64,000 nucleotides of DNA, from positions 3,679,001 through 3,743,000 of the forward strand of contig NZ_CCXR01000001.1 in the NCBI RefSeq assembly GCF_000821085.1, written 5' to 3'. The position numbers were made by a program, and so were the translations under genes. This document shows, piece by piece, positions 1-7,454 of the stretch. Under the pieces are notes generated by a model. That model saw only the letters and a program-made list of their open reading frames with translations, searched no databases and was not told where the DNA came from. The stretch's first letter is position 1, and each line of letters opens with the position of its first letter. The DNA is from Bacillus sp. B-jedd. Its GTDB lineage: Bacteria; Bacillota; Bacilli; Bacillales; Cytobacillaceae.

Positions 1-517
1 TGTAAACACGTCCCGGATTTTCGGCCATATTCGTCAGGAGCTTATATTCAATCGGGGTCAAAGTCACCAGTTCCCCGTTCATTGTCACTTCTTTTTTCTC
101 CGTATCAATCGCGAGCCCGCCCTTGAATTCGAGCCTGTCCGGCTTATCGTCGGCTTTTTTTGCCCGACGCAAAATTGCCTGGACCCGGACGACGACTTCG
201 CGCGGCGAAAAAGGCTTTGTGACATAATCGTCCGCACCCATGACGATTCCGTTAATCTTATCGTCCTCACCCGACTTTGCCGTCAGCATCAGGATCGGCA
301 CCTCCGATTCTTTCCGGACTAGCCGGCACACTTCTTCACCGGAGATGTCCGGCAGCATTAAATCCAATATAATTAAATCGGGATTCTCGGCGCGCGCTTT
401 CTTCAGCGCATCGATCCCGTTGTCAGCTGTTTCAATTTTATAGCCTTCACGCACCAGGTACGCTTCAAGCACTTCTATAATCATTTTTTCATCATCGACT
501 AACAAAATTTTTGCCAT
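1..517 (-). CDS. OmpR/PhoB-family response regulator, C-terminus beyond window
   Basis: Read from ATG at 517, this is a receiver domain followed by the beginning of a winged-helix effector domain. The acidic pocket (LLVDDEK), the phospho-acceptor Asp in ILDLMLP, the switch Thr in MLTAK and the conserved Lys in TKPFSP are all present. After about 120 residues comes GELVTLTPIEYKLL, typical of the OmpR class. About 172 codons are visible and the rest lies left of base 1. A GGAAGGAG Shine-Dalgarno precedes the start. It is divergent from the histidine kinase starting at 1035. That the two form a phosphorelay is inferred from adjacency only; the usual arrangement for such pairs is co-directional. 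The stimulus is unknown. Confidence 0.9.
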   Translation of the reverse strand, partial: MAKILLVDDEKMIIEVLEAYLVREGYKIETADNGIDALKKARAENPDLIILDLMLPDISGEEVCRLVRKESEVPILMLTAKSGEDDKINGIVMGADDYVTKPFSPREVVVRVQAILRRAKKADDKPDRLEFKGGLAIDTEKKEVTMNGELVTLTPIEYKLLTNMAENPGRVY

Positions 518-1034
518 CGTCCGAACACTCCTTCCGCACCTCAATCATACCATTTTACCCGCCGGCCAATTTTGAACAATTTTCGTCTTCACAAAAACCA
601 CATAACTTCTTCATAGCTTCTACATGACGATTTTTTATGATAAGGATGTAGCAAGGGACCACAAAATCCCACCCGCTACACAAATTCAGGAAACAATCCT
701 GAATTGTCGAAAGGAACCTGAACTGACTGCGCATGGTGGGGCCGTGCCGCATGAAGCATCCGGACCTGAAAGGCAAATCAGATTTATCTCATACGCTTAT
801 TGAATGCAAATGTTACACCCAGTTTAACATGTTTGATCTATCTAGCTTTACCCTTAATTAACCTCCCTTTAATAATACGGGCGCCTGCGACGCAGGGCCC
901 ACTTTTTTTTGCCCAAAAACCCCCCTTTTGTTGTATTCTTAAGATATCTTCATGTTTTTTCCGTCAGTGCATTTCCATTTTGCAGCCGTCAGTGCTCACC
1001 CCATTTTCCGCCTGTATCGGAGGCTTGGTTTCTC
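518..1034. other. Divergent intergenic region between response regulator and histidine kinase
   Basis: About 517 bp separating the two divergent two-component genes. I see no convincing coding region. It should contain both promoters, but no hexamer pair stands out enough to call. The one clear element is the terminator-like hairpin at 879-910, which faces the kinase gene and has no recognised gene upstream on that strand. Confidence 0.6.
879..910 (+). terminator. Orphan intrinsic-terminator-like hairpin upstream of the kinase
   Basis: GGG-cg-CCTGC, loop GAC, GCAGG-g-CCC, then AC and eight T residues. This is the structure of a rho-independent terminator on the plus strand. No plus-strand gene precedes it, so it would end either a small RNA started in the divergent region or act as an attenuator in the kinase leader. 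Confidence 0.6.
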
Positions 1035-2399
1035 ATGATGAACAAACTTTCCTTTAAAATCGGCTTCGTTTTTTTCGCCGCTATTTTCCTGCTTGAAATT
1101 ATCCTGATGGTTTTTCTCCACAGCAATATCATTCATTCCCGCGTCCACGATGAACTCTCCGCCCTAATGACGCGTGGCAACAATCATCGCGAAATCCTCG
1201 AGGCAAGCTTTCATGAGGAGACGATCCGCCATATCGCCCTGATGGAATCGCGCACCGACACGATGGTCATCCTTGCCGATTCATACGGGACAATTCTTAT
1301 GTCTTCCAATACCGTCACTCCTTCGATAAAAACCTTAATTAGCATGCGCCCGGACGACGTGCCCCGGCAGGGAATGATTCTTGAAGACGATTGGAAAAAT
1401 CAGCCCTTTATCGCCTCGGTCTCCCCTGTCAAAATGGAAGGCGGCCAGGGTTATATTTACATGTTCCAGGAAACCGGCAAACTGAAGGCGCTCATCTCCG
1501 GAATGAATCGCCATTTCCTGATTGCCGGCCTGCTGTCGCTCCTGTTCATGATCGGCGTTGTCGCCTTCCTGTCGCGCTACCTCACCCTTCCGCTTGTCAA
1601 AATGAACCAAGCGACAAAAAAGATCAGCACGGGAGATTTTTCGGTTACGCTGCCTAAACTTGGCCAAGATGAAATCGGCGAGCTCGGCCAATCAATCGAA
1701 GTTCTCGCGCGCGACCTCGAACTCATGAAAACTGAGCGGAACGAGTTCCTGGCGAGCATTTCGCACGAGCTCCGCACCCCGCTCACCTACATCAAAGGCT
1801 ACGCCGAAATCGCGAAGCGGCCCGGTCTTGACAAAGCCGAGCGCGATCAATATTTGACCATCATTCACGAGGAAGCGATGAAGCTCGCCCAACTGATCAA
1901 GGAACTATTCAATCTCGCCAAGCTGGATGAAAATACTTTTACAGTCGATAAAACCGAAGTTGAGCTCAATCCTTTTCTCGAAGCCCTTTTTGGCAAAATT
2001 GCCCCCGTATTCAGGGAAAAGGAAATGGATCTGAGCCTTGATTGTCCGGCCGGCCTCACCGCCCATATCGACCCCATACGCTTCGAGCAAGTCATCCTCA
2101 ACCTGCTCGACAACGCCAGAAAATACTCAAACGAAGGCAGTTCCGTTTCCGTAAAAGCAGAAAACATCGGCAGTGGACACGTCCGAATCCTAATATCCGA
2201 CACCGGCTGGGGCATACCTGAAGAAGATCTTCACCGCATCTTCGAACGATTCTACCGCGTTGATAAGTCGCGCACCCGCGCACTCGGCGGCAGCGGCCTC
2301 GGGCTCGCCATCGCCAAACAACTCGTCGAAGCCCACGGCGGAACCATCACTGTCACCAGTCAACCCAACCACGGTACAGAATTTGAAATCATCGTGTGA
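1035..2399 (+). CDS. Membrane sensor histidine kinase
   Basis: 454 residues, inner-membrane sensor kinase of the HAMP/HisKA class. A first membrane segment covers about residues 9-31, an extracellular sensor loop follows, and a second membrane segment lies at about 160-182. Then come a HAMP linker, the H-box ISHELRTP with phospho-acceptor His244, the N-box (VILNLLDNARKYS), the G1 box (DTGWGIP), the F-box (FERFYR) and the G2 box (GSGLGLA) near 418. All catalytic motifs look intact. The start is taken at ATG 1035 because GGAGG lies 11 nt upstream; a second ATG follows directly. Probable partner is the divergent regulator ending at 517. The extracellular domain gives no hint of the ligand. Confidence 0.92.
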   Translation: MMNKLSFKIGFVFFAAIFLLEIILMVFLHSNIIHSRVHDELSALMTRGNNHREILEASFHEETIRHIALMESRTDTMVILADSYGTILMSSNTVTPSIKTLISMRPDDVPRQGMILEDDWKNQPFIASVSPVKMEGGQGYIYMFQETGKLKALISGMNRHFLIAGLLSLLFMIGVVAFLSRYLTLPLVKMNQATKKISTGDFSVTLPKLGQDEIGELGQSIEVLARDLELMKTERNEFLASISHELRTPLTYIKGYAEIAKRPGLDKAERDQYLTIIHEEAMKLAQLIKELFNLAKLDENTFTVDKTEVELNPFLEALFGKIAPVFREKEMDLSLDCPAGLTAHIDPIRFEQVILNLLDNARKYSNEGSSVSVKAENIGSGHVRILISDTGWGIPEEDLHRIFERFYRVDKSRTRALGGSGLGLAIAKQLVEAHGGTITVTSQPNHGTEFEIIV

Positions 2400-2457
2400 A
2401 GCTGGGGGCGGATCCATTGCTTCATTCGGAATGAGAAAAACCTCGGCGCTTAACCTA

Positions 2458-2575
2458 AATACGGGTAAATGGAAAAAAGTAAGGATATATCAAAAAAAGT
2501 ACGGATATGTTCACAAATCTCACGGATAAATCCAAAAATCCACGGAAAAAGATAGCAAACTGCTAGCAGCAAAGT
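2458..2575. repeat. Dispersed repeat family E, copy 1 (ACGGATA tandem units)
   Basis: About 118 bp nearly identical to 7093-7230. It is itself made of about 20-23 bp units sharing a core (T/C)ACGGATA followed by an A-rich stretch. This copy has one unit fewer than the copy at 7 kb. No open reading frame or terminal inverted repeat is evident. It follows the kinase gene. Confidence 0.8.
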
Positions 2576-2675
2576 GGATAAATTCTAAAACCAATGCCCG
2601 GTAACTATTCAAGATATTTTTCCTAACAGTACCTCCGGATTGGGTTTGCCTAAAAGCACTAGCCCACCTCAAAAA

Positions 2676-3374
2676 TTAAACAAGCAAAAGCCCATCCAAA
2701 TCCACAATCTCTATTTTTCGGCGAGGCTTTTGCTTAATGAAACCTGCGTCTTCGAGGTCAGCGAGTTTTCGGGAGACGGTTTCGGGGGTGGTTCCAAGGT
2801 AGGAAGCCAGGTCTTTTTTGCTCATCGGCAACGCAACTTCAAAAGACGCAGCCTCTGCATCAAGGCACTCTGCCAAAAACAGAGCAATCCGTGTTTCTAC
2901 TTTTTCGGTTGCAAACCGGGCACTTTGCTTTTCCGATTGCGCGAGGCGGCTTGAAAACTCCTCAAGAATTTTTAATGAAATCGATGGATATTTCAGCAAA
3001 AGCGCCTGCAAATCCTGGCGTCTGATAGAACAAACCTGCGTATCTTCCATCGCCTCAGCGAACGACTCGTGAACCTCCTCGCTGAACAGCGCAAGCTCCC
3101 CCATAAATTCGCCAACTGAAAGTATCCGCAAAAGCTGTTCCTTTCCCGACTCGGATAAACGGTAAATTCTTATTTTCCCCTTGCTGACGATGTAAAGTGA
3201 ATCCGAACGGTCTCCCGCCTGGTAGACCAACTCACCCTTTTTAAACGAAACTGAGCCTGCTGCAGCCATGATTTCATTCATCTGTGCCTCTTCCAAGTGG
3301 TTGAAGATCGGCACAAGCGAAACACATGCTTGATTAGAAAGATGCTTGCAGCTTGCTGAATGTCCGGAGTCCAT
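2676..3374 (-). CDS. Crp/Fnr-family regulator with FNR-type recognition helix
   Basis: 232 residues: a cyclic-nucleotide-like sensory barrel (about 22-130), a long dimerisation helix and a C-terminal winged helix. The recognition helix reads PETVSR (Glu198, Ser201, Arg202), the same E--SR pattern that E. coli FNR uses to read TTGAT half-sites. Cysteines at 9 and 17 near the N-terminus and at 115 could make an iron-sulfur or disulfide redox switch; the spacing is not identical to E. coli FNR and is closer to what is described for FLP-type proteins. SD AAGGAGG precedes ATG 3374. Downstream of the P-type ATPase on the same strand. FNR-like operators upstream of the ATPase (5638-5651) and flavodoxin (6992-7005) are its likely targets; this link is inferred. 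Confidence 0.88.
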   Translation of the reverse strand: MDSGHSASCKHLSNQACVSLVPIFNHLEEAQMNEIMAAAGSVSFKKGELVYQAGDRSDSLYIVSKGKIRIYRLSESGKEQLLRILSVGEFMGELALFSEEVHESFAEAMEDTQVCSIRRQDLQALLLKYPSISLKILEEFSSRLAQSEKQSARFATEKVETRIALFLAECLDAEAASFEVALPMSKKDLASYLGTTPETVSRKLADLEDAGFIKQKPRRKIEIVDLDGLLLV

Positions 3375-3667
3375 GCAAATTCCTCCTTACAAAATTCCTA
3401 CACTTAAACTAGTCTTTCCCTTATTTTCCATCAAGGCCCCTCCAACGTCCATCCTTTTCATAAAACCATTCTCCAAAGATTATTTATTACGACGGAAACT
3501 TCTCAGCGAATCTACCGAAGAACCCTTTTATTCCTCCTATTGAAACCTCCACTTCCGCTCCCGACCGCGCACAACCCATCAATTATTCAGAAATCACCAC
3601 TCCAGCCCTTACCGCGTACCTACAACAAAAATCCTTCCACTCCACTACCCGAAATCTTCATTAACCG
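3375..3667. other. Intergenic region between regulator and P-type ATPase
   Basis: About 290 bp, strongly pyrimidine-rich on the plus strand. Contains the SD of the regulator next to 3374. I see no terminator hairpin, repeat or operator that I could defend. Confidence 0.5.
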
Positions 3668-5581
3668 TTACCGCGAAACAATCTCCGCACCGCCAGCCCG
3701 GGTCTTGCCCTTTTTTTTGCCAAAATCAGAACCAACCCGTGGCCCAAACCTGGTCAACCTCATCGCATTCAGGATGACAAGCACTACGCTCGCTTCGTGG
3801 ATGAACATGCCGGAAGCAAGATGCACAGCGCCATACAGGACGCCAATCAACAGCACCGCCGCCGTCCCAATCGCAAACCACGTGTTTTGCTTCATATTGC
3901 GGATGGTCGCTTTTGCCAGGGAGTAGGCGTGTGACAGTTGGCCGAGTCTATCAGCCATCAGCACGACGCCGGCCGTTTCCATCGAAATGTCCGTACCGCC
4001 CTCGCCCATCGCCAGTCCGATATCGGCAGTCGCAATCGCCGGCGCGTCATTAATCCCATCGCCCGCCATTGCCACTACCCGTCCCTCGGCCTTCAGCCGC
4101 TTCACAAAAGCCGCCTTTTCCTCCGGCAGCATTTCCGCAACAAACTCATCAACCCCAAGCCGGGCGGCCACCAACTGAGCAGTATGGCGATTATCCCCTG
4201 TCAGCATGATGATTTGCCTAATGCCATTTCTCCGCAGCTCCACCAGTGCCTCTGGAGCATCATCGCGTATCTGGTCGGCAATGGAGATGATGCCCGCAAT
4301 TTCCCCTTCGACCGCAGCAAAAACGGCTGTGTTCCCTGCTCTTTCCCTTCCCACTGCATAATCATCGGCCGCTCGGGTAAGCGAAACGCCCTCCAGCTCC
4401 ATCAAAGCGCGGTTCCCAACTACAATTCGGGCTCCATCGACAACTGCCCTAATGCCATGCCCCTTCACCACTTCCCCGTCTTCAATCGGCAACACGAAAT
4501 CAAGCCCTCTTGCCTCCGCATCACTGACAATCGCCCGGCCAAGGTGATGTTCGGACATCATTTCCACCGCAGCCACCAGTCGCAAAAGCCCTTCTGTATC
4601 CATTTTGGCAAAAATCTTCACATCGGTTACTTCCGGCTTTCCCTTCGTCAACGTCCCGGTTTTATCAAAAACAATTGTGTCCACCTTGGACAACATCTCC
4701 ATGATTTCCCCGCCCTTAATAAGAACCCCATGCTTAGCGCCATTCCCAATTCCGGCGACGCTTGAAACCGGCGCTCCAATTACGAGCGCGCCCGGGCAGG
4801 CAATGACAAGAAACGTAATCGCTAGCTTCAAATCAGTTGTAACCACATAGACGAGCACCGCCAGCACCAGTACCGCTGGTGTATAAAAAGCCGAGAACGA
4901 ATCAAGGAACTTCTCTGCCTTGGACTTCGACTCCTGGGCCTCCTCCACCAACTCGATGATTTTCGCAAACGTTGTATCGTCCCCGACCTTTTCCGCGACA
5001 ATCTCGATGTACCCGTTATCGACAATCGTCCCGCTGAAAACCTTGTCGCCAGACGTTTTCCCGACTGGCACCGCTTCACCGGTCACAACCGCCTCGTTCA
5101 AGTGCGCCCGCCCGGACACGACTGTCCCGTCAACCGGAATCTTTCCGCCAGGCCGGATGATTACCCGGTCGCCAATCACTACTTCCTCGACCGGCACCGT
5201 CTGCTCTCCTCCATCGCGAATCACAGTCGCTTCCTGCGGCGTCATGTCAACCAGCTTCTTGATCGATGAGCGCGTCTTTTCAAGCGTCCGCGCCTCAAGA
5301 AAGTCGCCGAACAGGAACAGGAACGTCACGACCGACGACTCCGTAAACTCGCCCAAATAAACAGCCCCAGCCACCGCAATCGTCACGAGCACATCAATAC
5401 TGAACACTCTCATTCGCACCGACTGGACCGCCTTAGCGAAAATCGGCGCCCCTGCCAGCACCGTCGCAACCGCCAGCGCAGCCGTTTTCACCCCCGAAAC
5501 CCCCAGCCACCCCGCCGAAAATCCCGCCACAATCAACACAAATGCTACCGCCATCAACCTAGTTTTATATCTCGCCACCAT
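3668..5581 (-). CDS. Heavy-metal P1B-type ATPase with CPG metal-site motif
   Basis: 637 residues, membrane pump for a metal cation. Actuator loop TGEA (about 167-170), phosphorylation motif DKTGT (306-310), and hinge GDGINDAP are present. No N-terminal HMA domain; a stand-alone HMA protein lies nearby at 6100-6321. Two family-defining sites differ from the usual P1B pattern: the membrane metal motif is ACPGAL (262-264 Cys-Pro-Gly) instead of CPC, and the nucleotide-binding SEHP is SEHH. The other motifs are intact, so it is probably active with altered metal choice. ATG 5581 has SD GGAGGAG about 10 nt upstream. Promoter region carries an FNR-type operator (5638-5651). Substrate cannot be named from sequence. 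Confidence 0.9.
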   Translation of the reverse strand: MVARYKTRLMAVAFVLIVAGFSAGWLGVSGVKTAALAVATVLAGAPIFAKAVQSVRMRVFSIDVLVTIAVAGAVYLGEFTESSVVTFLFLFGDFLEARTLEKTRSSIKKLVDMTPQEATVIRDGGEQTVPVEEVVIGDRVIIRPGGKIPVDGTVVSGRAHLNEAVVTGEAVPVGKTSGDKVFSGTIVDNGYIEIVAEKVGDDTTFAKIIELVEEAQESKSKAEKFLDSFSAFYTPAVLVLAVLVYVVTTDLKLAITFLVIACPGALVIGAPVSSVAGIGNGAKHGVLIKGGEIMEMLSKVDTIVFDKTGTLTKGKPEVTDVKIFAKMDTEGLLRLVAAVEMMSEHHLGRAIVSDAEARGLDFVLPIEDGEVVKGHGIRAVVDGARIVVGNRALMELEGVSLTRAADDYAVGRERAGNTAVFAAVEGEIAGIISIADQIRDDAPEALVELRRNGIRQIIMLTGDNRHTAQLVAARLGVDEFVAEMLPEEKAAFVKRLKAEGRVVAMAGDGINDAPAIATADIGLAMGEGGTDISMETAGVVLMADRLGQLSHAYSLAKATIRNMKQNTWFAIGTAAVLLIGVLYGAVHLASGMFIHEASVVLVILNAMRLTRFGPRVGSDFGKKKGKTRAGGAEIVSR

Positions 5582-5609
5582 CCCAAACCAACTCCTCCAT
5601 TTTTCCTAT

Positions 5610-5651
5610 ATCATAATCGAGAAGCCCCCCGCCGTAATTGACGCCAATCAA
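5610..5651 (-). promoter_or_regulatory. FNR-type operator and -10 hexamer of the ATPase gene
   Basis: On the minus strand the operator reads TTGAT-TGGC-GTCAA (5651-5638). A TATGAT hexamer (5615-5610) follows after 22 bp. With a start about 7 nt beyond the -10, the operator centre falls near -41.5, the class II activator position. The -35 region is poor, as expected for an activator-dependent promoter. The flavodoxin promoter has the same geometry. Confidence 0.6.
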
Positions 5652-5810
5652 GTTTCTCCTCGAAAAATAAAAATCTCTAGAAAACCATCCTCGATTTCAT
5701 TTGTAACAGATCAACCCCATTCAACCCCCTTTTGCAAAAGAAAAACCTTCAGCGGCCGCTATCGGACAACTTTTGCAACGTAATCACACTTAACCAGGAA
5801 GCCACGAAAA

Positions 5811-5848
5811 ATGGCCCTCTTCCATGCTGTTCGCGGAGCGGGCCATGA
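5811..5848 (-). terminator. Probable terminator downstream of the HMA gene
   Basis: Inverted repeat ATGGCCC...GGGCCAT with the T-run on the minus strand, lying some 250 bp past the stop of the HMA gene and before the ATPase promoter. Confidence 0.5.
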
Positions 5849-5880
5849 TAAATAATGCGCAAGAGATTAAATTACTGGTT

Positions 5881-6098
5881 CTTGTCATTTTTAGAGAAAG
5901 TTCCTTGCACTTGGATTCTTGCCATTCTTAGAGAAAGTTCCCTACACTTGGATTCTTGCGTTATTGAATATTGTTCTTTAATTTGCTCCGGATCAAATGT
6001 CGGCTCCTTTTGGATTGGGACTCTTTGGCATGGGACCTTGTCGCTTCGCTCCTTTTGGATAGGACTCCTTTTGAATTGGCTTCTTTTGGTTGGGCTCT
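5881..6098. repeat. Short tandem repeats downstream of the HMA gene
   Basis: Two direct repeats of 37 bp (5881-5917 and 5918-5954) sharing TTAGAGAAAGTTCC and CACTTGGATTCTTG, differing at a few positions. From about 6003 to 6095 a looser set of units with CTCCTTTTGGATTGG follows. A reading frame crosses this region but is low-complexity and not credible as a protein. Confidence 0.6.
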
Positions 6099-6099
6099 T

Positions 6100-6321
6100 T
6101 CACGATACTTTCGCTGATAAAACCGGGTATCCAAGCTTTTTCAGCGTTTCTCCGACTCGGTCTGCACTGATTTGCTCTTCATTAAATTCTGCCTTTACCT
6201 TGCTTAAGTTGAATAACACCTTTACCGAGATAATTCCCGCCGTCTTGATGAGTGCTGTTTCAATTCTCTTAACACAAGATGGGCATGTTAGCGTATCCAG
6301 TTGGTAGACTGCTTTTTTCAT
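6100..6321 (-). CDS. Stand-alone HMA-domain metal-binding protein (CopZ-like)
   Basis: 73 residues covering a single heavy-metal-associated domain, cytoplasmic. The metal site is TCPSC near residues 13-17, in the usual place after the first strand, and the beta-alpha-beta-beta-alpha-beta length fits CopZ-type chaperones. A G-run SD lies 7 nt before ATG 6321. It sits between the flavodoxin and the P1B ATPase, all on the minus strand; the ATPase lacks its own HMA domain, so this protein may deliver the ion to it. Whether the metal is copper is not shown by the sequence, because the ATPase does not carry the copper-type CPC motif. Confidence 0.8.
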   Translation of the reverse strand: MKKAVYQLDTLTCPSCVKRIETALIKTAGIISVKVLFNLSKVKAEFNEEQISADRVGETLKKLGYPVLSAKVS

Positions 6322-6476
6322 CGTAGATCCCCCCGTTTAATTATTTTTTGCGCCCCATAAAACTGTTTGTAACTAAACTACTATTCTTTTTGGACAAGGC
6401 GGTACTGAGGCATTTCGAAATCGGCTAGCCATACATAAAGCTAGCTTGACATAATACCGGCTCCAGTTTTATGAAC

Positions 6477-6932
6477 TCAATGCACCTCCGCCAGTCCGCA
6501 GGCATGTGCGACTTTTTTGCCAAAAGACCTGGACATCTCTTTCAACTCCTCCTCCGGCTCCCCATCGGCTTTCACACCGTCAATGAGGAGTACGCATCCC
6601 TGTGCTTTCAATGTTTCTTCCAGAATATCAACCGCCATCGCAAAGTGTTCGTAGGAAGAGTCTCCCGCCCCGAATACGGCGGCGCGCTTCCCGGCAAGAT
6701 CCACTTCCAGAAGCTCGCTGTAAAAATCGGCCATCTCATCCGGCAACTCACCATCACCCCATGTGTAACTTCCAAGTAAAATCAAATCAAAATCGACAAT
6801 CTCCCCGCCATGCGCCTCAAACACATCCTTCTGCACAACCTCAACTCCAAATTGCGCCAACTCCGCCCCGATCACATCCGCCATCAACTCCGTCGTCCCC
6901 GTCATACTCGCAAACACAACAACCGCCTTCAT
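6477..6932 (-). CDS. Short-chain flavodoxin
   Basis: 151 residues. FMN-phosphate loop SMTGTTE at 9-15, then the aromatic loops GSYTWGDGELPDE and GAGDSSYEHF that pack around the isoalloxazine ring: a typical short flavodoxin, a low-potential single-electron carrier in the cytoplasm. I choose ATG 6932 (MKAVVVF) because GGAGGG lies 6 nt upstream; two upstream ATGs in frame have no suitable spacing. The promoter carries an FNR-type operator at 6992-7005 with the same spacing to a -10 as in the ATPase gene, suggesting joint redox control. Related to the YkuN/YkuP type of B. subtilis; exact orthology not tested. Confidence 0.9.
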   Translation of the reverse strand: MKAVVVFASMTGTTELMADVIGAELAQFGVEVVQKDVFEAHGGEIVDFDLILLGSYTWGDGELPDEMADFYSELLEVDLAGKRAAVFGAGDSSYEHFAMAVDILEETLKAQGCVLLIDGVKADGEPEEELKEMSRSFGKKVAHACGLAEVH

Positions 6933-6963
6933 CTCCATCCCTCCATGTAATAACCTCATCCCA

Positions 6964-7009
6964 ACCATACATCACCTCACAAATAAAAAACTTGACCGTA
7001 ATCAAGTTT
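6964..7009 (-). promoter_or_regulatory. FNR-type operator and -10 hexamer of the flavodoxin gene
   Basis: Minus strand reads TTGAT-TACG-GTCAA (7005-6992), embedded in a longer perfect dyad AAACTTGA/TCAAGTTT (6988-7009). A TATGGT hexamer (6969-6964) follows after 22 bp, exactly as upstream of the ATPase. The implied start near 6957 places the operator centre at about -41.5. Confidence 0.6.
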
Positions 7010-7092
7010 GGGGGAATACTCATCATGCGTAGTTCAGAGGAACCGTTGCGGCGCTTCTTTCAAGAGGGAAGAAAATCTCATGTGGCACCCAA

Positions 7093-7230
7093 TTACGGGT
7101 AAACTGAAAAAAGTACGGATATATCAAAAAAAGTACGGATATCTTCACAAATCTCACGGATAAAACAAAAAATGTACGGATAAATCCAAAAATCCACGGA
7201 TAAAGCTAGCAATCTGCTAACAAAATAACC
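7093..7230. repeat. Dispersed repeat family E, copy 2
   Basis: Matches 2458-2575 over its whole length but carries one extra unit of about 21 bp (AAATGTACGGATAAATCC type). Units share the TACGGATA core followed by A-rich spacer. Lies between the flavodoxin promoter and the flotillin terminator, in non-coding DNA. Confidence 0.8.
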
Positions 7231-7270
7231 AACAAAATCCTAAACCCATTATCATATCGGAAAAAGAGCC

Positions 7271-7307
7271 CAAAAAGAAAAGCCACTCCCGTTTAACAGG
7301 AATGGCT
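7271..7307 (-). terminator. Terminator downstream of floT
   Basis: Minus strand: AGCCATTCC, loop, GGGAGTGGCT followed by TTTTCTTTTT. About 150 bp beyond the floT stop; the intervening stretch 7311-7454 shows nothing else recognisable. Confidence 0.6.
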
Positions 7308-7454
7308 CTTCGATTTATTAGTATATGATTCGGGATCTCGAATGGTTACTGAAAACCCTGTGCGGCCGTATCATCTGCAGACTAATCCCGGTCCGCAAAG
7401 CCTGCATAACATCAAACCCATGCCGATAGCCAGCAAGATTCAGCGGCTTTTCAA

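Noticed and set aside
555..776. 73-residue frame in the two-component divergent region
   Set aside because: No SD, no recognisable domain, and Cys-rich composition without pattern.
3938..4765. 275-residue frame opposite the P-type ATPase
   Set aside because: Antisense shadow of a conserved gene; His- and Pro-rich composition and no SD.
5855..6307. 150-residue frame opposite the HMA gene
   Set aside because: Runs through short tandem repeats and is antisense to a recognisable HMA domain.
6988..7009. Attenuator hairpin upstream of the flavodoxin
   Set aside because: On the minus strand the dyad is followed by T residues, but the -10 hexamer at 6969-6964 would start transcription downstream of it, and the ATPase promoter has the same box without a T-run. 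An operator explains it better.
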